This document shows positions 24,901 to 39,900 of a stretch of 64,000 bases of DNA, piece by piece. The position numbers and the translations under genes were made by a program. The stretch is taken from contig JAGUCH010000001.1 in assembly GCA_019096065.1 (NCBI GenBank), positions 12,896,001 through 12,960,000 on the forward strand, written 5' to 3'. The stretch's first letter is position 1. Each line of letters opens with the position of its first letter. Source of the stretch: Paracyclopina nana. Taxonomy: Eukaryota; Arthropoda; Copepoda; Cyclopoida; Cyclopettidae. A model generated the notes under the pieces. The model searched no databases. It saw nothing but the letters and a program-made list of their open reading frames with translations, and was not told the origin of the DNA.

Positions 24901-27900
24901 CACAACAAACAACTTCCCATCTGATCAGCGAACATGCCCGGCCTACTGATAATAAGCAATGCTGTGCCAGCACACACACAAGGATTGATTTCCCTCGAGG
25001 ATATAATGATGATGTATTTGCTTGGGTAATAATGCAGCTATCTTAGAAATAGCGGGCCAAGTCTGGATTAGGCGCGCATGACAGCGCATCACAAACCTGC
25101 ACGAGCATAACCATACTTTCAAACTATTTCCGAGAAAACCCTCGCTACAATCTCCATTGTATGCACCTTCTTTCTAGGAAGCAGCCAGAAGTTTGCAATA
25201 CGGGCGCAGAAAATAAGCCTTGAGGGCCCAAGAAGGTCTAGACGCATATCCTATAAAATTAGCCTCTCAGCTAGATATGCATTACATAGATCACAGCTGT
25301 AGTCTTTTAAGGAAGTATTTTTGATACAGAGAGCACGCTTCCATTTCCTTAACAGCTGTTCAGGCAACGCATTCTGTACGTATAATTTAGTGTATTGTCA
25401 ACTTAAACAACGCATGCCTCCCTGAGCGGTCTAATATGTTTTCCCAAGAGCAGTCCGCTAATCTTATTACAAGAGGTTGGATTTCTTGCGCTGTCGATGA
25501 TAACAAGGCCCTTGAATAACTTGGGTTTCGCGTTACGTCAAATGCACATTTTCTTTTTCACGTACCATTATGGGAGACCTCAAGGCGTTCCACCTCTGCG
25601 TCTGCATTTGGTGTGGTTCCAACATCTGCGAGCCAAGATGGCCTCGAGGTCAACGTCGTCCAACTTTGAGGCCCATCTCCACCACGACGCCTTGAAACAT
25701 TCCGAGTCGAACGATTGCCAGAATTTCTTTCAGCTGCAGATGCTAGCCTGAAAGTTAGCTGGACGTTATTTTAGATGTCAGTAAGAGAAAAAGCTGTATG
25801 ACGTAGATCAAATACGTATATCCAACATGCGCATTATATCGAAGAGTGCTTTATATAAAACAGTTTGGTCTGAATAGGGCTTAGTAAGCTCATTAATGCC
25901 ATGTCTTTCGTCAACACCTAAAGGATACTTGAGTGACGAGGATGGATGTTTTTCCGTCAAACTTTCAACTTTCAAAGGACCCAGGTTTTTTAGCAAGCTA
26001 GAACTGGCTGCTGTCCAAGAAGTTTCTTACCTCCCCCAAAAGGCTCAAGTCCAATTTTAGAGGAAGGATGGCCACCTCCAGTTCAGTTGATAATTGCTAA
26101 ATCTACTTGAAGTTACCCTCATCAGCCAAGGAGTTAAACTATGCATATAACAGCCCGATTCCAACAATCATACTCAGTATAAGAGCTGATTTTGAAATTT
26201 ATATGATGGAAAGCAATTTTCGCATGTATAATTCAGTTTACCAATTCGTCTCAGTTCATATTACTATACATATATAAAAGCTCTGACGTTTAACTTTATC
26301 AAGTGACACGCATTATAAAGTATTTTATAAGGTGTGCTGCTCCTCTGTTTGACCAGAGACCATGATATTGTCCAAGAAGTAAATCCCATGTTAGAAAAAA
26401 GGAGAAAAAATGCCGAGTATGGGGATCGAACCCTGATCATCTAGATTAGGAGTCCAACGCTCTACTGACTGAGCTACCAATGTCAGAATTCCTTCTTATT
26501 CTTATTCTCAGCTGAGCTAAGCTTAGTAGAACAGTAGAGCCTTTTCAGAGGTACCAGACAAAACTTAATCTAACACATCTTTTAGCCCCCAAAAATGCCA
26601 AATTCTAAATGCACAATTTTTTAATTGATTGATTAACGCTTTCTGTTACTCTTGCACTACTGAGGGCCTCTCAACCATAGCCTTCAAGTAATGGATCAGG
26701 TGCCAAGTCAAGATCGCCTGGTCTGTTAACTTCATTAACATTTAAAAATTACTTTCCAACATATCAAATAGAATATATATGTAAACAAATTATAAAACAG
26801 GCTTACAAAACATCTGAGCTCATTTTGCAAAGTAAAATCTCGTGGCATTACTTGGCTCTCGCAAGCTCGAGCCCGCAAAAATGCCACTCGATTTCTACTT
26901 TACAAAATTTGCTCAGCTATTTTATTTGCTTGTTTTATAAATTGTTTACATATATAAATAGATATTATCATGCTAGATGGCGCCAATGTAAGGTAGTACA
27001 GCTGTTTTACGCATGACGCTTTGACGGAGAAGTGGAAAGAAAATTATTTTTGGGCTATAAACTAAAAGCTGTTATAAGTAGCCAGTTTTTGCTTAAAACA
27101 GCCCAAGTCAATCGTTACGTGATGACAAAAGTTTTTATCTGGTAGCACCATAAAAGCCAACATTTTTAACTCTGCTGTGATTGGTCTACAAAAAGGCGGA
27201 AAATTTCAAATTAGGTTGCAATTGAAGAACTTTAGAATTTTCATGCTTTTTTCAGCTGATTGGCCTGATTTTTTTTTCACAATGTAGCATGAGACGTAAT
27301 ATGGATCATTTTTCGAATTTTTGATAAATCATAAGGGAAGGCCAATTTTTTGGCAAATTACGAATTGCTATTTAGCTGCCTCTGTAGTGAACATACTACA
27401 CGGCTTTTCACGCTAGGGTGCGCTGACTGTACTACGTAACAGAAGCCATCGTTTCTTATAGTATGGACACCTTACTTATACTTACAAGCATAGTATAGTC
27501 CGTGCTAGCCAAAGAAGTCTGTGGTGCTAGCTCGCGCGCTCAGATGCACCATACTATACCTGCTAATCGTACTTTTACTATGCTTATTTTGTTGTTGGAA
27601 CCGGGCTAAAATCTACATATCCTAAGGTAAATCCAATTTAGACAAACCAATGCAAGAGCCTTTATTTGCCACAAACTTGACAAAACATGAGCTGCGCAAA
27701 ATATTTAGTTTTTATTCAGCTGAGTTGAATCATTACACATCAATTGGTGATTATTGCTTTCGACCTCAATCAGCAAAATAAGTCACAAGCCCGGTTCCAA
27801 CAGAAAAATAAGTATACTGATTTTCATTGTCAGAACCGCGCTACGCTCTTCTTTAGATAGAATGGCTTGCCAACGGAGTGTTGCACTACCATAAAAGTAC

Positions 27901-30900
27901 ATGGCAAATTGCATTTACCCATGCTGCCTTGCATTTATCAATCCATACAGTAATTGAATAAAGTCGGATGAGCCTGCCATGGATCGAATGTTTTCAATTT
28001 TCTCTGGTTTACAACGACGAATCCCGAATTTTGTGCTTTTTTAACAATTAGGTAACCTACTATTAAAAGCTTTAGGTTTCGTTTCTTCTGCTCAAGAGGC
28101 ATTCAAGTAACGTTACTTGGGAGCCCAAATTTGACGTAATGCTACTGACTTTTATGAATGACTACAAAAAACAAGGTTGGCTGAATGTAATATTACATAT
28201 GCCTTATAATGTTCTGCAGTCATACAGAGGCCTAATTTGTTGCGCCACAGGCTCTGGGGACAAACAACAGTCTGTTCAAATATCAGCTGAAATCTACTAG
28301 CATGAGTCAAAAACACGAGCACTAGTAAGTTGATCAATCAGATGCACAATTTATGCCTGATTTCCTCAATAGATGAGTTATGATGCAATCCGCACATAGT
28401 GCTCTGTAAATTGGACGGCGCGCATAATTTTTCACAATGATCGCTTTCTATAATGCTGCTATCATAACATGAGGATAAGTTTTAACGAAGGGGAAAGTAC
28501 GCTAGCTATGTTAGATCATTAGAGCAGCACGAAAAAAATTGCAGCAGATAAAGCTAATAGGAAGTTGTCAATGTGATCAATGCTATTGCTCGTTGTGGTG
28601 GCTTGAAAAAGAATCCTTCAAAGTTCTAGGGAAAATGGAGAAAGCTCTTTGCTTTCATTATGTTGAGCTCAATTAGAGAGCTAGCAACCAATTTGCTTTG
28701 ATGAGAAAATAATTGTATCACAAAAGAAGGGAGCTAGAGCTATTGTTTCGTGGATGCACAATTCGAAAAACACGCTGCGAGCGCGCGTGCATATGGCTGG
28801 TTCTTTAAGCAGCCTTCTGATCGTGACCCGGTAACGGTAACTATATGTATAATGACCCTCAATAGTTACCTTCGGTATTTGGTATTTTATTCTTTCATTG
28901 AAGTGAAATTGGTCACTTTTCACTTAGTGTCTCTGAAGTGCTACATAAAATACTGTGCAAAGGTAACTGTGTCTGTTTCCTTCAGTCTTTGAACATTTTT
29001 TTGCATAGTTACTAATAAGGTGTTTAAATACCTTACCAAGATGGTTATGACAAGAATCTTTTATATAATAGCCAAATCTCACACATAAGAGCCGCTTTTT
29101 TATAATAGATTTTCAGTTAATGCTAATAACACTGTGCTTTGTAGCTATACATTGGTTTCGAGACATTGTTTACAATTCCAGCTTGCAGCAGCAGCAACAA
29201 TTTTTTCGATCATCACGTGCGTTCAAGATTTTTTGAGATTGAAATCTCAATCACAAAGAGGTATTGGACTTATACATTTTACTAATTCTCCTTTGCAGGT
29301 ACAGATTGGGACCTTTGAGGTGTGTTGAGCCTAAGACCAGATTCATGCAAGATCATGGTGCAGTTACCGCGCGATCATCATTTGACGACCAAATTAAGCA
29401 AGTCTTGGCAGTGCACATGTGTCCAGCTCAACAATTGTGACAAAACGCAGATTAAATTTGTTTTTGAAACTAAGCAGTTCATAAAAGTCCAGAAAGCGTA
29501 AATAAAAAAACAAACTTTATTTTCGGCAATGCCTTCATGTCCACCTAGAAAAAAAATGTTGTAAAAAATATTTTCTGCTTTTCATAATCCAATAGTATCT
29601 ATTTATATATGTAAACAATTTATAAAACAAGCTAATAAAATAGCTGAGCAAATTTTGTTAAGTAAAAATCGAGTGGCAACTTTGCGGGCTCGAGCTTGTG
29701 AGAGCCAAGTAATGCTACTGAGATGAATTGGTGAACTGAATTATACATGCGAAAATTGCTTTCCATCATATAAAATATCATTTCATTCGAATTTTTCTCA
29801 GCATCATCAAAAAAAAAAAAAATGGTAGTGTCTGCATGTCTAGAACACAAAAAACATAAAAAACTGAAACCATCAGTTTTGCCAAAGAAGCTCTAAGTTT
29901 CTTTAAGGTTGCTTATTACATGCTATGAATGAGGCAAAATAGTTAGACATCAAATCACTGCTGATGTTAAACAAAGTGACAAGTTGACTAATTGGAAGCC
30001 AAACTTAGAAAAACTTTGGGAGAATAGACCAAAATGTACCCAAAATAAATGCCCACCATTTAAGGGCTGCCATTTTATTTTGTCAATGTTTATACAGTAT
30101 GCAGCTCTGATATTGCTGGCAACGGGCTGTTCTAGAGAAGCAAAAAATTGGGCCAAATTGGCCATAATTGCTTACAAACTCCTTCAAATGAAATTCATTT
30201 CTTGGCCAGATGCCCATCTAACAATCCAAGGCAAATTATCACACTGAGCGCCATAATTGCTTACAAGCTCATTCAAATGAATCATTTTACTAAGACTGCG
30301 CCAACTGGTTTGATTTGTGGTGTCCGTTGAGAGAAACCGCAAGTTGATCTTGCAACATTTCTTGGCCAGATGCCCATCTAACAATCCAAGGCTAACTATC
30401 GCATTGAGCGCCATAATTGCTTACAAGCTCATTCAAATGAATCATTTTACTAAGACTGCGCCAACTGGTTTGATTTGTGGTGTCCGTTGAGAGAAACCGC
30501 AAGTTGATCTTGCAACATTTCTTGGCCAGATGCCCATCTAACAATCCAAGGCTAATTATCACATTGAGCGCCATAATTACTTACCAGCTCATTCAACTTA
30601 AATCATTTAACTTAGACTGTGCCGACTGGTTTGATTTGTGGTGTCCGTTGAGAGAAACCGCAAGTTGATCTTGCAACATTTCTTGGCCAGATGCCCATCT
30701 AACAATCCAAGGCTAACTATCGCATTGAGCGCCATAATTGCTTACAAGCTCATTCAAATGAATCATTTTACTAAGACTGCGCCAACTGGTTTGATTTGTG
30801 GTGTCCGTTGAGAGAAACCGCAAGTTGATCTTGCAACATTTCTTGGCCTGATACCCATCTAATATTCCATGGCTAACTATCACATTGAGCACCATAATTG

Positions 30901-33900
30901 CTTACAAGCTCATTCAAATGAATCATTTTACTAAGACTGCGCCAACTGGTTTGATTTGTGGTGTCCGTTGAGAGAAACCGCAAGTTGATCTTGCAACATT
31001 TCTTGGCCAGATGCCCATCTAACAATCCAAGGCTAACTATCGCATTGAGCGCCATAATTGCTTACAAGCTCATTCAAATGAATCATTTTACTAAGACTGC
31101 GCCAACTGGTTTGATTTGTGGTGTCCGTTGAGAGAAACCACAAGTGATCTTGCAACCTTTCTTGGCCTGATGCCCATCTAACATTCCATGGCTAACTATC
31201 ACATTGAGCACCATAATTGCTTACCAGCTCATTCAACTTAAATCATTTAACTTAGACTGTGCCGACTGGTTTGATTTGTGGTGTCCGTTGAGAGAAACCG
31301 CAAGTGATCTTGCAACCTTTCTTGGCCCGATGCCCATCTAACAATCCAAGGCTAACTATCGCATTGAGCGCCATAATTGCTTACAAGCTCATTCAAATGA
31401 ATCATTTTACTAAGACTGCGCCAACTGGATTGATTTGTGGTGTCCGTTGAGAGAAACCGCAAGTGATCTTGCAACCTTTCTTGGCCTGATGCCCATCTAA
31501 CATTCCATGGCTAATTATCACATTGAGCGCCATAATTACTTACCAGCTCATTCAACTTAAATCATTTAACTTAGACTGTGCCAACTGGTTTGATTTGTGG
31601 TGTCCGTTGAGAGAAACCGCAAGTGATCTTGCAACCTTTCTTGGCCCGATGCCCATCTAACATTCCATGGCTAACTATCGCATTGAGCGCCATAATTGCT
31701 TACAAGCTCATTCAAATGAATCATTTTACTAAGACTGCGCCAACTGGATTGATTTGTGGTGTCCGTTGAGAGAAACCGCAAGTGATCTTGCAACCTTTCT
31801 TGGCCTGATGCCCATCTAACATTCCATGGCTAACTATCGCATTGAGCGCCATAATTGCTTACAAGCTCATTCAAATGAATCATTTTACTAAGACTCGGCA
31901 ACTGGATTGATTTGTGGTGTCCGTTGAGAGAAACCGCAAGTGATCTTGCAACCTTTCTTGGCCTGATGCCCATCTAACATTCCATGGCTAAAGATCAACT
32001 TTGATCATGCTAGCATTTTTACTATTAGATTAAATTTAAATAAGACTTGTCAACTGGATTGATTTGTGGTGTCCGTTGAGAGAAACCACAAGTGATCTTG
32101 CAACCTTTCTTGGCCTGATGCCCATCTAACATTCCATGGCTAACTATCACATTGAGCACCATAATTGCTTACCAGCTCATTCAACTTAAATCATTTAACT
32201 TAGACTGTGCCGACTGGTTTGATTTGTGGTGTCCGTTGAGAGAAACCGCAAGTTGATCTTGCAACATTTCTTGGCCAGATGCCCATCTAACAATCCAAGG
32301 CTAACTATCGCATTGAGTGCCATAATTGCTTACAAGCTCATTCAAATGAATCATTTTACTAAGACTTGCCAACTGGATTGATTTGTGGTGTCCGTTGAGA
32401 GAAACCGCAAGTGATCTTGCAACCTTTCTTGGCCTGATGCCCATCTAACATTCCATGGCTAAAGATCAACTTTGATCATGCTAGCATTTTTACTATTAGA
32501 TTAAGTTTAAGTAAGACTTGCCAACTGGATTGATTTGTGGTGTCCGTTGAGAGAAACCGCAAGTGATCTTGCAACCTTTCTTGGCCTGATGCCCATCTAA
32601 CATTCCATGGCTAAAGATCACATTGAGCGCCATAATTGCTTACAAGCTCATTCAAATGAATCATTTTACTAAGACTGCGCCAACTGGATTGATTTGTGGT
32701 GTCCGTTGAGAGAAACCGCAAGTGATCTTGCAACCTTTCTTGGCCTGATGCCCATCTAACATTCCATGGCTAACTATCACATTGAGCACCATAATTGCTT
32801 ACAAGCTCATTCAAATGAATCATTTTACTAAGACTGCGCCAACTGGATTGATTTGTGGTGTCCGTTGAGAGAAACCGCAAGTGATCTTGCAACCTTTCTT
32901 GGCCTGATGCCCATCTAACAATCCAAGGCTAACTATCGCATTGAGTGCCATAATTGCTTACAAGCTCATTCAAATGAATCATTTTACTAAGACTGTGCCA
33001 ACTGGATTGATTTGTGGTGTCCGTTGAGAGAAACCGCAAGTGATCTTGCAACCTTTCTTGGCCTGATGCCCATCTAACATTCCATGGCTAATTATCACAT
33101 TGAGTGCCATAATTGCTTACAAGCTCATTCAACTTAAATCATTTAACTTAGACTGTGCCGACTGGTTTGATTTGTGGTGTCCGTTGAGAGAAACCGCAAG
33201 TTGATCTTGCAACATTTCTTGGCCAGATGCCCATCTAACAATCCAAGGCTAACTATTGCATTGAGTGCCATAATTGCTTACAAGCTCATTCAAATGAATC
33301 ATTTTACTAAGACTGTGCCAACTGGATTGATTTGTGGTGTCCGTTGAGAGAAACCGCAAGTGATCTTGCAACCTTTCTTGGCCAGATGCCCATCTAACAT
33401 TCCATGGCTAATTATCGCATTGAGCGCCATAATTGCTTACAAGCTCATTCAAATGAATCATTTAACTTAGACTGTGCCGACTGGTTTGATTTGTGGTGTC
33501 CGTTGAGAGAAACCGCAAGTTGATCTTGCAACATTTCTTGGCCAGATGCCCATCTAACAATCCAAGGCTAACTATCGCATTGAGCGCCATAATTGCTTAC
33601 AAGCTCATTCAAATGAATCATTTTACTAAGACTGCACCAACTGGATTGATTTGTGGTGTCCGTTGAGAGAAACCGCAAGTGATCTTGCAACCTTTCTTGG
33701 CCTGATGCCCATCTAACATTCCATGGCTAAAGATCAACTTTGATCATGCTAGCATTTTTACTATTAGATTAAATTCAAATAAGACTTGCCAACTGGATTG
33801 ATTTGTGGTGTCCGTTGAGAGAAACCGCAAGTGATCTTGCAACCTTTCTTGGCCTGATGCCCATCTAACATTCCATGGCTAATTATCGCATTGAGCGCCA

Positions 33901-36900
33901 TAATTGCTTACAAGCTCATTCAAATGAATCATTTTACTAAGACTGTGCCAACTGGTTTGATTTGTGGTGTCCGTTGAGAGAAACCGCAAGTTGATCTTGC
34001 AACATTTCTTGGCCAGATGCCCATCTAACAATCCAAGGCTAATTATCACATTGAGCGCCATAATTACTTACCAGCTCATTCAACTTAAATCATTTAACTT
34101 AGACTGTGTCGACTGGTTTGATTTGTGGTGTCCGTTGAGAGAAACCGCAAGTTGATCTTGCAACATTTCTTGGCCAGATGCCCATCTAACAATCCAAGGC
34201 TAACTATCGCATTGAGCACCATAATTGCTTACAAGCTCATTCAAATGAATCATTTTACTAAGATTGTGCCAACTGGTTTGATTTGTGGTGTCCGTTGAGA
34301 GAAACCGCAAGTTGATCTTGCAACATTTCTTGTCCAGATGCCCATATAACAATCATCATCATTTTCCAAGATTGATGTCCTGAGCTGAAAATGAACTCTT
34401 TTTTCTCAGATGCCTGCCCGTCAAAATATCAACTATGATGTTTTCAATTCTATCTACAAAAAACATGGGATGGGCACAACTACAAACAAATTGAAAAGAC
34501 AAGGCCTTTGGAAAATAATTACTGAAGAATATGTTGCTTTAACAGGTAGTTTAGAATAATTCCAATAAATGCTCAGATTTTTTGACACTCAATATTGTTT
34601 TTAATTTTTTATGCATAGGTCATCAAATAACATCAAGTCAACTTTCTGCTCGATGGAGAACAAGGTAAATTGAATTAGGAAGCATTGATAATTGACAATG
34701 TGTATCACAGCAATAAGTTGGGCGGCCGTACTTGGATCGACTAGGACATTCTGTCCCTGGATAGACTGCAACAGATCGTCCTTGGATAGACAGACAGAAC
34801 TCATAGTCCCTGGATCGACGAGACGGATAGTCCTTGGATCGACTACTATGACTTAGCAGGACCTAGATCGACTAGAACAAACTGTGCTAGGATAGACTGA
34901 CATAACTGACTGTCCCTGCATCGAAAAACGGATCGTACTTGGATCGACAGCTAGAACATAATGTACAATGTTAGAATTCAACAAAAACTTTTGTTCTATC
35001 CAAGGACTGTATGTTCTCATAGTCGATCCAAGGACGATTCGTCTTGTCGATCCAAGTACATTTCGTTTTTCTTGTCTAACCTAATACATGTCAGTCCTGG
35101 TCTATCCAAGGACTGTGTGTTCTGACAGTCGGTCCACGGATAATCCGTTTTGTCGATGCAAGGCCGGTTCGTCGTTGTCTATCCATGGATGATCCGTTGT
35201 CGATCCAAGGGTAGGAGTCCAATAAGTTGCACTATCATATTGCAATATGAGCTCCAAGGACCCCAATTAGGGGATCTGTTAAATTTTTTCACAGACTCCC
35301 CTGAGGGAAATAGGCTTTTAGCCATGGCATATCTAGTGCTCTTTATAGAAGAATTACCCTGGTTGCTCATAGCTAATTAAGAAGCATGTTACTAGTAGCA
35401 TAGCCGAGACAAAGAGCGAGAGTAGGTGGGCTAGTCTTGGAAGATTCCAGCCAATCCTCCTTGTCAATGGGAGTCAGCACTGCAGGTGCTCGGGCCATAA
35501 AAAGGCCAGTAGCTCCACTGCTCGTTTATGGCCGTGTTCCCAGATGCAGTAAACAATGCGAGAGTCGTTAAGCGCCAAGTGGCTCTGAGGTGGAGATTAC
35601 CAGATATGCACTCAATGTTGAGGGTGGATCCTACTGCGGATCAGGGCTGAGGCCCCCCCACCCCCTTTTTCCATTGCTGACTGACCCACCCGCACTGGAC
35701 TTTCTACAGCAGTGTCACGATGCCTACTGCCACTACACCTCCATGTGACCCGGGTTTAGTGACCTAGCTGTGGGCGCACCCGGCCTTGACTTGGGGTGGG
35801 TCATTGATGTCTCTCTCTACGATGAGGTAGCGTTGTGTATGGTACTCGTCTTGGACTGAGCAGCACAGTGCACAAGGCCCACTACCTCGGCTCCTCCTTG
35901 TGACCCGGGTCCCAACAGCAGCTAGGCCGGGTTCCTGGCCTCAGCAAGGGCAGGAGTTGGTGTTTGAGGCATATTTCCAGCCTGATTGCAAACAGCTTGG
36001 CTTGTTGTCCTTAGGAGCGACCTTATCTTGTGATGTGCTGTGGCATCCTTCCAGCTTGAGCGCACAAACTATCTTGTTCTGATCTGTCGGGCTCGTGGGT
36101 TGCACCCCCACTGTGAGTAACAGCCATATTGTTGCTCTTACTTGACTTGGTAGCATTTCCTGGGAGCTAAGGTGGTGAGAAACTCGGGGAGTTGTCCTCA
36201 GCACCAAGCCAACTTGTAATAGGTTCGCATAGACCCTTGAGGGTGACACACTTTCCCCATGCGCTGATGAAATAACTAGTTGATGTCTTTACTCAGACCC
36301 ATCCGTATATTTACTGATTATGTACAATTGTTTCCATTGGGTCAGCGTGCACCTTTCACCCACCGAGCATACCCTTGCTCCTGCTACAGCAACATGTAGC
36401 TCAGCATTTCATCTGGTGATGCCCAGCTATGTGACAGACAATACTTCCATTTGGATTTGAATCGAATAAAGCAATAATTGAACCAAATATTTATTCAAAG
36501 TTTTCATGAAAAAATATTGATTTTATTTAAGAATGGCTAAGCTTAAATCTAAGCGTTCAAAGCACAAAGCTGGAATGAAAAAGACGGGAGGTGGAAAGAA
36601 TCCTCATTCTCCATTAAATGAAGAAGAAAATCGAGACTTAGAGATGTATGGCCAAATTGATATCACTCATCAGTTTGAGTTTGATAGTGAGGCGCAATTG
36701 CAACAAAGAAGTCAAGAAGCAAATACTCATACACATGAACTTCATTATGAGCAACCAATCTAGGCATGACATCAATTATCATCTATTGTTCTGTTGATGA
36801 GCTTGTATTTCAATTTTTCACAGGGTACTTCTAATGAAGTTCAATTGAATGTCAACAGGAGCATAACTGATGAGTTCATCTTTGACAGCAATGGAACTGA

Positions 36901-39900
36901 AACAAGCAGGCAACGAGTCAATACTGTTTCAGTGGGTATGACTTCTTCTTTCTTCATTGGGCTTTGCTAACGGTGTAGTTACATTTTTCCGAATAATGTA
37001 AAAAAGATGGCATTAGGAGTAACCTCCGATTCTTTTTCAGTGTCTTTTCAACTAGTTCGTCGCATAATCGTTGTCATTTGGCTTTTTGACTTTTAAAAAC
37101 GAAATATTTGGCGTTCTTTTCAAGAAAGGAGAGAATTTCTTACAAAAAAACTATAAATGCTTCTTTTTTAATGACAGAGCCATCTCATCAGCAATCATCA
37201 TCCCATGAGACAGTGAGAAATCAGATCCGTCTATTTGAAGAGAGAATTGAGGCTCCCTCTGCTAATGGAGGTCAAGCATTAAATAATATTTTTGATCGAC
37301 CATCTTTAGCTTTTGCCGAAGCACCTGCAGTTGCCAATGTTATGCCTCAAAATGATGCCAACATAGAAGCTGCAAACAGATCCTCATCTTGTAAGTTATA
37401 ATTGGTATTCTTGGACCAGTCACTCTGTCATACATACAATTTCTTATGCAGCTGAAAATGCACCAAGAGCTACAGCTGGTACAAGGGCTGATACAGGTCC
37501 AAGGGCTGCTCCAGCTCCCAAATTGCGAGGGCGTGAGCTAATTCTAGCTCAAGTTTGTGACAAATATTTGTACCCTACAGAAGTGGACAAGTTGCTGGCT
37601 GATGAAAAATTAAAGGCTGCACAAGTAATATTCATTGAATCCATAGAAAGAGCTCCAAGCAAAGTTAATGGTTAAATTGAAATCGTATTATCCCTCAATA
37701 GATAGTGACAAACCTGATTTAGATAGACAAAACAAATCATCCTTGGATCAACTACGCTAACACACAGTCCTTAGTTAGACCAATATATCCAAGCATAGTT
37801 TGATCTAGTCATGCGGCTGTGCTAGGATCGACTAGGACGTACTGTCCTTGGATAGACAGACTGACCTCACAGTTCCTGGATTGATGAGATGGATTGTCCT
37901 TGGATCGACTATGAAGTCAAACACTCCTTGGATCAATAAAACTGACAGTCCTTGGATTGACTACCATGACAGTGATAGGAAAGACTAACAGAACAGACTG
38001 TTTCTGCATCAAAAAACGGATCATTCTTGGATCGACAGCTAGAATGTACTGTACATAGTTAAAATGCAACAACAAACTGCCTCAAAGTAGTCTAGAATGA
38101 GCTGTCCTTAGTGCTACCCATCTTTTGTCAATAAAAGGACAATCTGTTGGTCAATCCAAGGACGATTTGTCTCGTCAATCAAAGTACAGTTCGTTTTTCT
38201 TGTCTAACATAACCAAATACATGTAACTCCTGGCCAATCAAAGGAATGTGTGTTCTAACCGTCGCTTCAAGGATGATCAGTCTTGTCGATCTGTGGACTG
38301 TCCATGGCAGTATTCGATCCTGGGATGATATGTTTTGTCGATGCAAGGCCAGTTAGTCATAGTCTAACCACAGACAATCATGATAATAATTCATGATTTT
38401 TCTTTTCTCTTTTACATGCCCAAACTCGTAAGGCAGAGGCAGAGGCCTTAAAAGCTCAGGAGGAAGAAAGGAAGGCTGTAGCTGAGGCTCGTGCAGCAGA
38501 GCTCTTCCTGGAAAAAGCTGAAGCAGAGACCCAGAAAGCCATTTTTGAAAAGAAAAAGGCAGAGGAAGAATACTTAGATGCAAAACATAAGGCAGCACTT
38601 TCAAAAGTGTTGCTTGAGCGTGCTTTGAAAAAAGATCACCATCTTTCACATCGTCTGCAGATAAATGACTTATCGAGACATACAAGCTCCTCCTCAACTC
38701 AGGCTCTTGTAAATGCGCTTAATGATCAATAAAGCTGATGTAAAATGAGTTTGTTAGCCATTTTATCAAGCTTTATCTGTGCAAAAACTAAAAATGAGCA
38801 AACCTGTAGACTTTTTTGTATGCCCTGTTGTCGACATTAAAACAACTATGAGAAAAGTGTCGACTTAAGTGAATGCCTGATGTCGACGCTAATACTATTC
38901 ATTCATTTGATGTAAACACAACTCTAAAGTCGACATTAATGTGCTCACCCGTTGGCTACAAATCAGCCAAGATACTGATAATGGGCGCAATCAATAATGA
39001 TGACACTTTTGCGAGAGTTGCAATTGTGTTGACACTTTTGTGAGAGATATTTTAATGTCGACATTTTTTTGACTCCATGATGTTTTTATGTCAACACTTT
39101 TGCGAGAGTTGCTTTTGTGTCGACACACCTGTAATATTAGCGTAGACACATCATGCCTTAATGTCGACACCTTGTGTTTTTACGTGAACACTTCATGTTT
39201 TTATGTCGACAAACAATGCTTTTGCGTCGACAAAATTTGAATCAATGTTTTAGTCTAGCAACTTTTTTCTTATGTGTTGTATCAGGACTGTTGATAATAA
39301 GTGTCTTATGTTTATTATAGGGCACTGTAAATCTGCGCATATTTTACCCTGCAGTCAGTGCTAAAACGTCTGGGGTTGACATTAAAAGAACATGAGCAAT
39401 TCTGTTGACTTTATTGTATGCTCGGTTGTCAATATTAAAACAACTATGACAAAAGTGTCGTCTTAAGTGAATGCCAGATGTTGACGCTAATACTACTCAT
39501 TCATTCGACGTAAAAACAACTCTAAAGTCGACGTTAATGTACTCACACATGTGTCAACACTAGCGCAACTCTTGCAATAGTGCCGTCGTTATTGATGGCG
39601 CCCAATTTAATCACCCCAATCAACTAGCGTATCCACAAACAATGGATGTGTGCAACCCCTCAGATCCACACCTGCATTGCCTCCACTCATGGGCTTTTCA
39701 GACAATGACAACAGAGCTTCTTCGAAGTATGCCTCCACTGCGGCTGCTCCTACCTCTGCCCCTTGTAGTCAATAGCCTGAAGCTCCCAGAAGTGGGATTA
39801 CGACAGTGTGTGCAAGAGGCAATATTCAAGGAGCAAGACAAAGTCGACAGGAACATTGAGGCTCAAGTCGATGTCCTAGCTTGGCAAAATGAGACTATGA

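Larger units (their letters stand above)
26152..27607 (-). mobile_element. Composite nested MITE, copy A
   Basis: The outer ends are AGCCCGATTCCAACA (left) and TGTTGGAACCGGGCT (right). Inside lies the 521-bp dispersed repeat in reverse orientation (26178 to about 26202, then about 26969-27460). That repeat is split by about 770 bp containing a tRNA-like sequence and a fold-back hairpin. The outer/inner nesting is the same as at 59799-60471. Confidence 0.7.

Noticed and set aside
24718-24912. Arg/Ser-rich 64-codon minus frame
   Set aside because: It is an alternative frame of exon 3 of the ANKRD33-like gene; the chosen frame is longer and fits the phases of both neighbouring exons.
30184-34155. 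Many near-identical 60-codon frames (NLRFLSTDTTNQTSW type)
   Set aside because: They are periodic by-products of the 160-bp satellite; they start and stop with the repeat unit.
30180-34350. CRISPR-like array
   Set aside because: Units are contiguous ~160-bp repeats without unique spacers, in a eukaryotic genome.
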